The notes under the pieces: model-generated
Databases searched by the model: none
What the model saw: the letters and a program-made list of their open reading frames with translations, nothing else
What the model was told of the DNA's origin: nothing
In this document: positions 1-10,081 of the stretch, one piece after another
Layout of the letters: the number at the start of each line of letters is the position of its first letter
Position numbering within the stretch: position 1 is the stretch's first letter
DNA from: Mauremys mutica
Lineage: Eukaryota; Chordata; Testudines; Geoemydidae
DNA length: 64,000 nt
Direction of reading: 5' to 3'
NCBI RefSeq assembly: GCF_020497125.1
Contig: NC_059073.1
Span: 15,025,225-15,089,224 of the forward strand
Program-made: the position numbers and the translations under genes

Positions 1-1170
1 ATTGTCAAACAAACAAACAAAAGGCAGTTAAGAACCACTGGGAGAAAAGATTAAAGAAACAAGCCCACCTGGCTGTTTAGTGAATTCATCTGTATTATAG
101 GTGGAGCTGGTAGTGCCACCTATTAAGGTTGCCCAACACTTACCATTATAAGACTCTGTTTTCAGTTGCTTACAACTCCGCCAAACTGTAATCATTTAGG
201 GTAAAGTGTTGTGTGCCAGGTGCCTGCCTTGGGCTGATTTGGGGGAGGGGAAATTTCAGCCAAAATGATTCATCTGTTTCCAAGAATGCAAATAGGGAAA
301 AATAAGTTTGTGCATCTTAAAAATGACTGCTAACCTTTTCTTTGAAAGCCCTAGACCCTTCGTGCTTTGGAGTAGCGACTTGAAATTTGGCAGGGGAAGT
401 TGCCTTTGTTTCAGGGATGTGCCTTCTGCTATTCTCCATGAAAATCTGTCCAAATTGGGCCGAGTTATAAGCCACTGTAAAATGAACTTTCACATACTCT
501 GTGGGGACTTTTTAGATTTCAGTTGCTAAATTCCCCAAAGATTTCATCCACACTGGCATGCTCCAAACTGGGATTGAGAAGAGCTTTCCCTGCAGTTGCA
601 GTTCTGAGCTGTTGATGTCCCAGTCTGAGAACCTGAAATGAGAGCAGGGAGCCTGTATCTCCTGTATTCTCAGTGACCCTATGCGATGCCCAGGCAGTGT
701 GGAGGAGGAAGGTTGTCTGATCCAAATGCAGGGGGCACCAGAGCTGGACCTGCTGGGACCAGAGGGGTCGGGCAAGGGGAGTAGATTGTGACAAAGAGCC
801 ACAGAAGGTGGGGAGACTGGGATTGGAGGCTGGAGGGGTGGGGAGAGGGAAAGTAGGAGTGGGAGCTGGAGGGAGTCTGGAAATGGCTGGGCAAGGAGAC
901 TGGGACTGAGAACCATTGGGATGCAGGGTAGGAGGGAGGTGGAAAGGGGAGACAGATCTGATTTCATTGGAAGTTAGCTGCCTAGGCCGTCTTCAGAATC
1001 TTACTAAACTGCACCATTACATACCTAAGTATCTTTAAAGATCTGGCTAAATGGCTGTATCACTTCCGGAAATGCATTTTAGCTGTGCTAGTCACTTAGA
1101 CCCAGATTCGCAAAGGTATTTAGGTGCCTAGCTGTCAATGCTGAGCAGAGCAATGCCAGGCCATTTTTAC
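1..1170. other. No gene seen; purine-rich tract at about 700-960
   Basis: I see no exon, RNA gene or transposon with clear ends here. Positions about 700-960 are strongly purine-rich on the plus strand (G and A runs). This makes the reverse strand read as a proline/serine/leucine-rich open frame with no other sign of coding. A short stretch near 1103-1130 resembles one arm of the self-complementary elements seen at 2444 and 2639. Confidence 0.6.
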
Positions 1171-1171
1171 A

Positions 1172-1290
1172 AATCTGTGCCTCAGTTTCCCATCTGCAAA
1201 ATGGGGATGAAACCTCTTCATCTCATGACGTGTTGTGAAAATAAATGTGTGATGCACTCAGCTACTGTAGTGAAAAGTGATGTAGAAAAG
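1172..1290 (+). repeat. MIR-like CORE-SINE fragment
   Basis: The stretch reads CTCAGTTTCCCATCTG then AAAATGGGGATGA, followed by a TGTTGTGAAAATAAA-type segment. That order is the central and 3' part of a MIR-type SINE in plus orientation. The tRNA-like head is missing. Identification rests on recognising the family by eye. Confidence 0.6.
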
Positions 1291-1320
1291 CCAGGAGGAA
1301 ATTGTGAATTCTCTCTCCAT

Positions 1321-1598
1321 CAGGGCTGGCTCCAGGCACCAGTGAAGGAAGCAGGTGCCTGCGGTGGCCCATAGAAAGGGGTGGCACTCTGTCCGTTATT
1401 GGGGCGGCGCTCCTGGGTCTGCGGCGGTAATTCAGCGGCAGATCCTCCAGTCCCTCTCTTCCTCTTCGGCGGCACTTCAGCGGCAGCTCAATTGCTCCGC
1501 TTCAGTCTTCGGCGGCACTGTCGGGGGCAGTGCAATCACATTTTTCTTTTTCTTTTTTTTTGGCTGCTTGGGGTGGCAAAAAAGCTGGAGCTGCCCTG
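1321..1598. mobile_element. hAT-type MITE with 8-bp target duplication
   Basis: The ends are inverted copies of each other: CAGGGCTGGCTCCAG on the left and the reverse of CAGGGCAGCTCCAG on the right. The flanks are CTCTCCAT (1313-1320) and CTCTCCAG (1599-1606), a 7/8 match of the length that hAT transposases duplicate. The interior is GC-rich with repeated GGCGGCA-type words and a T-rich stretch near the right end. There is no transposase, so it is a non-autonomous element. Short open frames across it are by-products of the GC-rich interior. Confidence 0.7.
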
Positions 1599-1606
1599 CT
1601 CTCCAG

Positions 1607-2314
1607 AGCAGGGTTTGAGTAGCGTGCATTGCCATTGGGCCTCACGCTGAACAATGAGGAGAAAGCAAAATCTGAAATTAGCTGCTCGTTAAGTGAGCAT
1701 CATCCACCCTGTACACTGAATGAGGCAGGGGTCTCGTGGGGCAAAAAGGATGCAATCATGTAATTAAAGACTATCATAATACACATACACAGGGGAGCCA
1801 AATTAAGGCTCCTAACTTTTAAGGGCTTGATTTTGCTATCAAGTGCCTAATAATGTTCGTTTAGCTTATTTTTTGTGGGTAATATTATATGTACTTTGAC
1901 AAATTAATAATAATAATAATATATAAAACAATGAATTATTGTTTTTTCTGGCACTCTTAATTTTTGTCTTTACCCTCCAATTGGCCAGGCTGTCAAATGC
2001 TTTTAAACAGCCACTTTTACCACAGTGGCCTAAAAGAAGTGAATCAGCTATATTTTCTTCAGTCATGCTGAACACACATTCACCTTTGCTGAGAAACCAT
2101 GTAATCTCATTGCTGTGACCCCTGCCTGTCCTCCCCTACCCACTGTTTAATTGCTCCTTGGTTGCATCGTGTATGAAATTCAATTGGGGGCAGAGACTGC
2201 GTTGTTTCTCTAAATAAAAGTTGCCTACTTGCACTCTATAGGGTGCTGTAATATACTGCCATAGCAATTAATAATCATGCATGCTTCTGCCACTTTAACT
2301 TATCTGTGGACACA
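1607..2314. other. No gene seen; AT-rich spacer
   Basis: Plain AT-rich sequence with a short AAT run near 1905-1922. I see no exon, no RNA gene and no transposon ends. Confidence 0.6.
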
Positions 2315-2443
2315 GCATAGTATTATTAATTTATTATTAATTATTATTATTATTATTATATTTTATTCTTTGTATTGCATAGCAACTAGAGGCCCTGACT
2401 GGGATTGAGGCCCCATGGTACAAGGGGTTGTACAGGCAGATAA

Positions 2444-2529
2444 GCCCAGATCCTCAAAGATGTATGAGCCACTAACTTCATTGAAATCAATGGGAGTTAG
2501 GCACCTAAATACCTTTGGGGATCTGGGCC
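2444..2529. mobile_element. Self-complementary MITE, copy 1
   Basis: The two halves are near-perfect inverted copies: GCCCAGATCCTCAAAG at the left end matches the reverse of CTTTGGGGATCTGGGC at the right end, and the centre ATTGAAATCAATGG folds on itself. The whole element can form one hairpin. It sits inside the MIR-like SINE at 2315-2830. Confidence 0.65.
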
Positions 2530-2638
2530 ATAGCGAGAGCCAGTCCCTTCTCTTTGGAGCTTATAATTTACCTGGACAAAGGGTGGGTGAAAGGATTATC
2601 CTCAGTTTACAGACAGGGAACGGAGGCATAGGGGGAGA

Positions 2639-2726
2639 GGCCCAGATCCTCAAAGATATATGAGCTGCTAACTTCCATTGAAATCAATGGCAGTTAGGTG
2701 CCTAAATGCCTGTGAGGATCTGGGCC
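2639..2726. mobile_element. Self-complementary MITE, copy 2
   Basis: Same family and same size as the copy at 2444-2529, about 195 bases further on and in the same host SINE. The ends read GGCCCAGATCCTCAAAG and GAGGATCTGGGCC. The two copies differ at several positions, so they are unlikely to be a very recent duplication. Confidence 0.65.
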
Positions 2727-3235
2727 AACTTGTGCCAAGTCATGCGGATGCTCCATGGCAGAACCAGGAACTAAACTCAGATTCCCACTCTTCCAAGAGG
2801 GAGGCATGTGTTTCTGTGCTTGTTAACTATCCTGAGACCAGCTGATTTGATCTTCCATGTTTACATTTTATCCTGCTCTTAAAGTAATTTCCCAACCCTC
2901 TGCAATATTCTATTTCTTTGATTATGGATGCAATCCCTTTCAAAGAGTAGTCTTCCTCTTGGAAAGGCAATGACTTGCAACAACAATATTAATTCCATCA
3001 CTGAATGGCAACTGTTCTACCTTTGCATATATTTAATGCCAAAGAAAAATGCAGTGTTAAGGGTGCACAGTTAAGCATGCCAAAGTCAGTCAAGGTTGAA
3101 CGTGCAGCCTTAATTCTGGTGTTGTGCAAGCATGTACTGCTGTGAGACAACCTTTAACTATGGGATCAAACAGTATTTCTCTAATAATGGTCTATTATTA
3201 CACAGGGTTTTTGTGCACAAACATAAAGACACTTG

Positions 3236-3385
3236 TGCCTGATTCTTCACCTTTGCACGTTTATACCTGAGCAGTGACAACACCACCACCAAGGTGATTG
3301 GGCCATTCTGATGTGGCTACAATGTACACCCAATTACACAGGGATAAATGACTGCAGGAGATGCAGGGTGGTGGAGAATCAGCCT
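3236..3385. repeat. Self-complementary repeat (CCTGATTCTTCACC ends)
   Basis: The left end TGCCTGATTCTTCACC and the right end GGTGGAGAATCAGCC are inverted copies with few mismatches. The internal TACACCCAATTACAC suggests further folding. No transposase is present. The family is one of several short palindromic repeats in this window. Confidence 0.5.
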
Positions 3386-3470
3386 CATGGACTTCAGCAG
3401 AACTATTCATGTAGTTAAAAGAAGTAGAATTTGGCTCAGTATTACAAGCAGGGTTGAGAATTAAAGTGGC

Positions 3471-3554
3471 TAGATCCTCAGCTGGTTTGAGTGAGCATAG
3501 TGCCATTGAAACCAGTGAAGCTACCCTGATTTAAACCAGCTGAGGATCTGCCCC
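3471..3554. mobile_element. Self-complementary MITE (CCAGCTGAGGATCTG type)
   Basis: The left arm AGATCCTCAGCTGGTTT pairs with the right arm AAACCAGCTGAGGATCT almost perfectly, with a loop containing GCATAGTGCCATTG. A related copy is at 57299-57386. Nothing in it looks coding. Confidence 0.65.
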
Positions 3555-4880
3555 TGAGCAATATATTCAGCAGGAGCAAACCTCAGTGTTATCACTCACA
3601 TGAGCAGTTCATTAGCCTCACAGGTGCAGTTTAAGAGACAGGAGTCAGGTTCTAAGCAGTTTTGAACATTGTGACTGAATGCTTGAAAGGAAGTATTCAC
3701 AGAACGTGGAAAGTTAGGAACCTAAATAGGAGTTTAGAGCTAATTCCTTGTATTCATCCTGTGTGCTTAACTAGTTGTCAGTTAATCTCTCTTTTTCAGG
3801 ATGCCTCCTGACTTAATAAAAAAAAATCTACTGCTATGGTGAGTGAACTTTTGAAAACTACCCTTTGCTTTGTTGGTGCTTAGCTACAAGGTTAGCAAAC
3901 TACAGAAAATCTTAATTCGATCTATTTTTCAAAACCAGGGGAAGGTACTGATTGATCCCATTCACAATGAATTTCAGCTTCCAACCATCAGCAGTTGTTA
4001 ACCTGGCCCTGTTCAAATGTGTGCATACCATTTTTTAAAAAGCATAAACTATATAACTTTCCCCCTTCCTTCTCCCATAGCTCAGAGAAGGACTTTTTGC
4101 TCAAACTTTCCAAAAATTGCACGTTGGACAAAGATGGAGCTTAGAAAACTTGAGCCTAAAGTGTGTATTTCTTAGAAAGTGGAACACTGTGTAAAACTGG
4201 GCTGGAGGAGAACTCCAGAGGATTACATCTGTATGGTATTGTACTGTATTTGAAGACAAACACTCCCTAACGCCTGATGTGCAGCAGTCCCACCTGTCTT
4301 GTCGTTTGGGTCCTAGTTCTTGCTAATAAGGTCTCTAGTAGGAGCCCATTCAGCTTAGTTCTCTCCCTCCTTGTCCTGCAGATTCTCAGAGCTCGGCAAA
4401 CTCCATTCTCTGTAAGGGGATTCTGCATGAATGTTTTCCCCAAATGTCATTCTACTCTCTGCTCTGCGAAAGGAAGTGGCTATCCTTCTTCATTAGGAAC
4501 TTCTGACTAATGTGAATTTTCTGTATAAAATCCATTTTCATTCAAAGGGAAAAGAAAAGGTCCAACTTCCAACTGTGTTTTGCTTGAAAATCGGCCTGTG
4601 TTTACCTGGAAAATTGTTCTGTCTTTGCACGAAAACAAAAATTGGAAAATTGTCCCTTTTGTGAGTTTGTTACAAAAATGCAGAAACCCCATGAGCAAAA
4701 CCCTTCTATCATTTAAGTAATGGCAAAATTATCATTGACTTCAGTGGAGTCAAGGTTTCACCCCACCAATTCTGAGAGGCTTAGCATTCTGTTAGAGTAT
4801 TTCAGGCACTTCTGTGGACCACCTGTTTCTTCTCAGCTGTGCCATCACTCTGCAGCCCATTAGCCAGGCTGTATGGAATT
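3555..4880. other. No gene seen
   Basis: I see no exon with good splice sites, no RNA gene and no complete transposon. The stretch near 4720-4765 (CATTGACTTCAGTGGAGTC and TTTCACCCC) is a half copy of another palindromic repeat also present at 38913-38982. Confidence 0.55.
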
Positions 4881-4931
4881 GTCTCTGATGCTCTCCTTCC
4901 TCACTGCCCCACTAGAAAAGGGTTGGGGGTA

Positions 4932-5508
4932 TGTCCTGGGCCCTTCTTCTAAATCCCCTTCTCTTCCATCCCCTTTTCCTGCTGCTGCTACGATTATCCC
5001 TTTAACCTGCTTCCAGGAGGCTTCTGAGAGACGGGATCGCCCAGGCATTGCAATCATTAACCTGATCGCAGAGCCAGAGCGCTAGACTCAGCTCCACACT
5101 AGTAACAGCGGCAGCATAATATTCAAAAGAGCAGGAGAAAGTGAGTGCTGGAGAAGAGTGGGCATTTATTATTGTTGTTGTTTCTAGCTCCGCCACAGCC
5201 TGTGTCTGAAAGAACCAGGAGCTGGAGCAGCTGTTGCACTGAGTGGTGCTGCCGCTGAGTTCAGTAACCATAGCAACAGCATCAGCACCATCACCATCCT
5301 CCTCCTCCTCACTCATTCTCCTCCTCCTCAGCATCATCAGTACCAGGAGCAGCAGCAGCAGCCCTGACAGGAGCCAGAGCCCAGCAGCAAGGACTGCAAT
5401 CCGCCAACTGCCTTTCTGTACCTGCTCCATCGACACCAGCAGCAGTAACCACAACCTTACTTCCTACTGGGAGAGAGCGTGTTGAGGGAGGACCCCGCAA
5501 AGACCCAG
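4932..5508 (+). other. Candidate non-coding first exon and promoter region
   Basis: The sequence lacks any ATG on the plus strand from 4934 to 5612, where about ten would be expected by chance. The reverse strand has many. It contains CTC and CAG triplet runs (5297-5333 and 5348-5362), about a dozen CpGs in the last 500 bases, and an X-box at 5264-5277. It stops at ACCCAG/GTAAGAT, a strong splice donor (exon end 5508). This is how a 5' untranslated exon of a vertebrate gene usually looks. The transcription start is not visible; it may lie near 5050-5150. No TATA box is obvious. The gene cannot be named from this exon. If real, the intron begins at 5509 and covers much of the remaining window. 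Confidence 0.45.
5264..5277 (+). promoter_or_regulatory. RFX X-box
   Basis: The bases GTAACCATAGCAAC fit the X-box consensus GTNRCC, 0-3 bases, RGYAAC at every fixed position, with a 2-base spacer. RFX factors bind such sites in promoters of ciliary and many neuronal genes. It lies inside the ATG-free candidate first exon, 231 bases before the donor, a usual place for X-boxes relative to transcription starts. Confidence 0.5.
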
Positions 5509-7826
5509 GTAAGATCAGCTGTGCTGCTTGCAAACTCTTCCCTTGATCAGTGCAGTTTTGTGTACGTGTGCGTATTGCTAGTTTATTGGCTGTCTTGTTT
5601 CAAAGGCATTTTAATGGTATTTCAACCAAGCATGTTGTCCAAAGCATGTTTTGCTATCTTTGCCATACAGACCCTCTCTCTCCACCTCCCCTCAACACGT
5701 GAAAAATAATAAATCCCTGTAATATTCCAGTGAGAGTGGTTAGAAATGGGGTGATCAGGGGACACAACGTGATCCGATTATGAACGACTCAAGCTCTGTG
5801 CTTCAGAATAAAAGTGAAGGGTTGCAATGAAGCAAAGGTCGACGTAGCAATAAATAACCCTCTGAAAAAAATAATCCAGGCAACAATGCTTTTCCCTCTC
5901 CTCACTGCACAGAATAAATTCCTCGGGTTATATTTAGGAGACATCTGTAAAATATAGAGGTGTGTGTATAGGCTAGAGAGGAAACTTCACTGTAATCTGT
6001 AACTGAAAGGGTTATGTTACGTGCTTTAAAATAAAAGTAAATAGTTGCAATAACACTAAGGTTGTCATAGCTGTTAACAATCATTTTTAAAAAGACTTAC
6101 CAAAATGTTCAGTCCTTCCTATCTTAAAAAAATGTTATGAGTAAGAAATAAGGGAAACTCACTGGATCCATATATAGAAAAACATACATTGGGTGCATTT
6201 AAAAAGGGTAAAGATCAGCAATAATGCAAAGACAGGTGTGGAAGTGAATCCTCAATTTAACGCACAAATAAATAAAAATGCCTTGCAATGCCCATATGCA
6301 AACTTGGATTGTGCTGAAAGATCGAGTGTGTTTGTGTTTGTGGAGAGGGTAAAAGTAAGTTGAAGCCAAGTGGTAACTGTTTGCTATGTAATGACTGCAG
6401 AGAGCTCTTTCCACTTACACGTAACTAATATTTTTTGCAGCAGTAAGGAGAGATAGAGACGTCAGCAGCTATCTCCTCCTCCTCACCCCCCGCCCACCCT
6501 CGTTATCACTGCCTGCGTGGTTGGAAATGTACTTCACTGTAATGACAATCAGCATTTCAATAAAAGGGAGCCAGACATTAGCAAAGTCGTACCCATGAAA
6601 TGCCAAAATTATAACCCTGCTTCTGCTTCACAATTATACTCTGAGGGTGGTCTGGATGTGAGGTAGCCATGGCTAAACTGCACCTGTCTTCATGTTGAAC
6701 AATGATAGAGAATGAGCATATGGGTCCCAATCCTGCAAAGCCCATTAGAAATCAACAGGAACTGGGGGTGCTTTTGCACCCTGCAAGAGGCGCCGAACGT
6801 GTCACAGAATCATGCCCCTTATTTCTCTCTCATATGTAATACACACTACTTACACAAGCTGTTGTGAAGCACAGAATATACACAGCTCACCCTGATGGAG
6901 AAAGTACTGTAGAGATTGACAGAGACTACATCCCTGCTGTGGAATTCTATAGGATGGCTTAAAAAACCTGTACGGAGATTAACATTCAGAATCCAATTCT
7001 GTAGACTCGCAGAGTAATTTCCTTAGAACCCTCTTGGTATCATCGTTACTAAAATCTATAGGACTTCTCCATTAGAAGATGTTTGGCCTTATTAATACAA
7101 ATATTTTAGAATAGCCAAGTATAATTAGAAGGGCTGATTTTTGGTCCTCGTTCTAATTAAATCTATCTACTGTGAAACCATAGGTCCCTGGATGACGTCC
7201 ACTAGGATATCCTGGCCATATCTACGATATATCTTTGGCTGGGTTTGATTTCCTGTTTTAAGGCTAGAGAATATTATAAATTGGGAACCCTCGTTTACAA
7301 TGATGTGTCTTGGAGAAGATGGGTCAGGGGAAAAAACCGCAGTAATAGGAACCTGAACCTGATCGTGCTTATAATGATGATAAATCAATTGCAGCATTTT
7401 AATCAGTTTTATACATGTTGCAGGGATATGAAGCACATAATCAAGAGGGAACATCGTAAAGAATGAAGCAGAGTGAATATTTCATCAGTGCAAACAAATG
7501 ATTAAAGGTCAAGGGGCTTTGAGATTACACGTAATGTCCCCAAAATATTATTCTGAATTATTACTTTGCTGCTAGCTGGAGGCGTATGATTACATAGAAG
7601 CCAGCACTATATATATGCTGACTCCTAATTACTATGTGGCTGCAAAACTTCTCTTAAAAAACAGCTCTAGGAAAGGCAGGAAATCAGTGTGTTTATAGTA
7701 AAGTAATGCTCATATAGAATCACAGTGTGTTGAGAGATGGAAAATGCTGTCAGTTTATGGAGAGTCAATCCAGTGTTTAGTGTTTTTATCAGTGTAAATG
7801 TAAACAGTCAGGGTGCTAGGCACTCA
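5509..7826. other. Probable intron start; no exon or recognised repeat
   Basis: After the donor at 5508/5509 I see no acceptor-exon-donor structure with a convincing reading frame and no transposon with ends. The parts at about 6510-6640 and 7380-7660 are AT-rich with many TAATTA- and ATTA-like words, which could mark conserved non-coding elements. That cannot be judged without an alignment. Confidence 0.4.
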
Positions 7827-7963
7827 GGGCATATCTACACAGTGATAAAAAACCTGCGGCTTGTCCGGCTCAGATGACTCGGGCTTGCAGGGCTCGGGCT
7901 TTGGACTGTAAAATTGCTGTGTAGACGTTTTGGGGGGGCGTTATCACTGTGTAGATGTACCCC
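7827..7963. mobile_element. Short MITE with 22-bp terminal inverted repeats
   Basis: The left end GGGCATATCTACACAGTGATAA matches the reverse complement of the right end at 20 of 22 positions. The interior is only about 95 bases and holds repeated GGGCTTG/GGGCTC words. The CTACAC-type ends place it with the other 'TCTACAC' MITEs at 20460, 21886, 43588, 49141 and 59426. The target duplication is not clear. Confidence 0.65.
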
Positions 7964-8830
7964 TAGAATAACTGATTTTTAATATTCAAGGCCAGCCAAC
8001 ACTTCCAGCTGACAGTCATTACCCCCCACTTACTCAAATTAGAATCTTAGGAGAGGATTTTCCTTGTATCAAATGGCTGGTTGTCTTATATTACCATTTC
8101 GTGCTAATGTGGAAGGACACAGTCTCTCTTACGTTGGACTCTTGATGACCATCTAGCATTGGTATCTGGCACTGTTCTGGGGGGGGGGGGCGTGGAAATG
8201 CTATTTTGGTACCTAAAGATATTAACTATCTTTTAAAAATCCAGTTCCTTTTTTCATTAGTCCTCTATTGTGTCTCACTGGAGCTTAGAACACAATCAGG
8301 CTTGTATGGTAGCTGCCATTAAAAAGTCAGCTTTTGTCAACAAGTTGCAACAGTCATTTCTGAGACACAGCAGCCAATTTCCTCTTATAAGTGTAGGGGA
8401 AACTGCCATGTTCCACATGCCACGGTGTGGTACTATTTGGCAAGTGATTCTTCATTGCTGGTGAACAGTGTATCTGATATTGTTTGATATGTTTTAAAAT
8501 TCATCTTCATTTTATGTAGAGGATTTGGAGAAAATTTATTTTTTCTTGTCTCAGTACTTTAAGTTGTATGTCCTTTTAACTGGGTAAAATCAGGCTTTTA
8601 ATAAAACAGACAAATTAGTTATGGCAAAGCATTGCAAGGTGATCCAGGATAATATTGTCAGAGATGCTAAGCAGCCATTTAATGTGGTCCCTTTGGAATT
8701 AAAGGGAGATATGGGGCCTCAACAACTCAAGGGATCAACCCCTCTAATCCATCTCCCTGTCAGGGCAAGATTGTTCCTTGCTAGATATGAAAAAGACCCA
8801 CACATCCTAAATACAATGTCGATCTTTTCC
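7964..8830. other. No gene seen; 12-G run at 8179-8190
   Basis: Plain sequence with no exon, RNA or transposon that I can support. A homopolymer of 12 G lies at 8179-8190. Confidence 0.55.
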
Positions 8831-8834
8831 CCTA

Positions 8835-9780
8835 TGACTGGGTGTACCAGGCCCTTTGAGGCCCCCTGTTGGAGGCCTTGTGGTCCTACAAAACCCTGCC
8901 CCCATGAAAGAGCAGTGAAAGTGGGTCCTCCATGCCTGCCTAGAAAGGCTGCAGGATGCAGCCAATCAGAGCACAGCGGGCTGAGATAAAAGGAGCTACG
9001 GGGCTAAGCAGGTCAGTCACTGTCTGGAGCCAGAAGGGGGGAGAATGAGAAAGGATGTGACTCTCTACAGGTAAAGAGTCATGGGCGAGACCCGTTCAAG
9101 CAGGGAACAGAGAGCCCTGGGGTATAGGTGAAGAGGAAGGGGCTACATGGGAAGAGGCCCAGGGAATAGCAGCAGCAATGGTATCTAAGGGAGCTATTTG
9201 TAGGATCCCTGGGTTGTGACCTGGAGTGGTGAGTTGGCCTGGGTCCTTCCACTGGCAAAGTGGCCAAAGACCCCAGAAGGGGACAAGTTCTGTTTAGAAG
9301 CCCAAGCACAGGGCTGGAATTTACAGGGCTCAAGGATGGGTCTGAAGAACCTGCAGAGGGCCACCCATTTGCTGAAGTAGGCTGAATTTGAAGGAGTGAC
9401 CTGGCTGGAGAGCTGGGGTAATAAGAACTGATAAAGGCTAGGAATCTCCAGAGAGAAAGCCCTGGGGGCACTTCTCTATACCAGGGCAGGCACAGACTTA
9501 AAGCTAGCCCAGAGGGGGCTGAGGATGGAGCCCAGAGACTGGGCTGTAGATGGTAACAAGGGCACAGAGACAGGCCCTGTTTGACCTTTTACTCTGGTTT
9601 TGTTTGTGCATGTTGGTGGTGTGTGACTTGGCTGGAGGGCTGGGCCACTGAAGATTCACCTGAGGAGCTTAACAGCTGACAGGGGGCACCCGGGCCAGAG
9701 AAAGAGAGAATGTGCAGGAGGTGCTCATGAGAGAGGGGTGTCTCCTATCATAATCCCCTCTAGTGGCCATCTCACTGGAG
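8835..9780. repeat. Unclassified GC-rich interspersed repeat, possibly LTR-derived
   Basis: This purine-rich stretch starts near ACCAGGCCCTTTGAGGCC, contains a TATA-like GATAAAAGGAGC at about 8985 followed by TCAGTCACTGTCTGGAGCC, and runs on with many AGAGCCCTGGGG-type words. The tone is that of dispersed turtle repeats and a TATA-like box would suit an LTR. I cannot define ends, a primer site or a target duplication. Open frames on either strand lack family resemblance. Confidence 0.3.
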
Positions 9781-9946
9781 AGTTTGAGGGTCTGTCAGTG
9801 TGCACAACTTTAACTGTGCAGGTCCCAGGTTCGCCCCCAGTATGTTAACCTAAGTGGGGTTAATGAAAAAATCCCTCTTTTCCAGACTCTAGGTGTGCTT
9901 TGCTCTGGATCCACACTTCACGGTTGGAGCCCCTCCCTGGTCTATG

Positions 9947-10073
9947 TAGGGTGACCAGATGTCCCAATTTTATAGGGCTAGTCCCTATTTTTGGGTCTTT
10001 TTCTTATATAAGCTCCTATTACCTCCCCCTGCCCCCGGTCCTGATTTTTCACATTTGCTATCTGGTCACCCTA
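9947..10073. mobile_element. hAT-type MITE (TAGGGTGACCAGA ends), copy 1
   Basis: The terminal inverted repeats are TAGGGTGACCAGAT and ATCTGGTCACCCTA. The flanks GGTCTATG (9939-9946) and GTTCTATG (10074-10081) match at 7 of 8 bases, fitting an 8-bp hAT target duplication. The 127-bp element has no coding capacity. A second copy with an exact duplication is at 37493-37618. Confidence 0.8.
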
Positions 10074-10081
10074 GTTCTATG

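Larger units (their letters stand above)
2315..2830 (-). repeat. Ancient MIR-like SINE with ATT tail, carrying two inserted MITEs
   Basis: From left to right it shows an ATT-rich tail (about 2320-2365), then the AACTAGAGGCCC and GGCCCCATGGTACAA words of this turtle SINE family, then CAGTTTACAGACAGGGAACGGAGGC and the AACTTGTGCCAAGTC part. The order means the element lies on the minus strand. The same order recurs at 55309-55850. Two copies of one self-complementary MITE interrupt it at 2444-2529 and 2639-2726. Confidence 0.55.

Noticed and set aside
512..967. 151-codon reverse-strand frame
   Set aside because: The proline/serine/leucine content is produced by the purine-rich tract on the other strand.
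5002..5454. 150-codon reverse-strand frame with a leucine-rich start like a signal peptide
   Set aside because: It is the complement of the CAG/CTC-rich candidate 5' exon. The leucine and arginine runs come from triplet repeats and there is no known domain.
8621..8989. 122-codon plus-strand frame
   Set aside because: It runs into the unclassified GC-rich repeat at 8835 and has no known domain.
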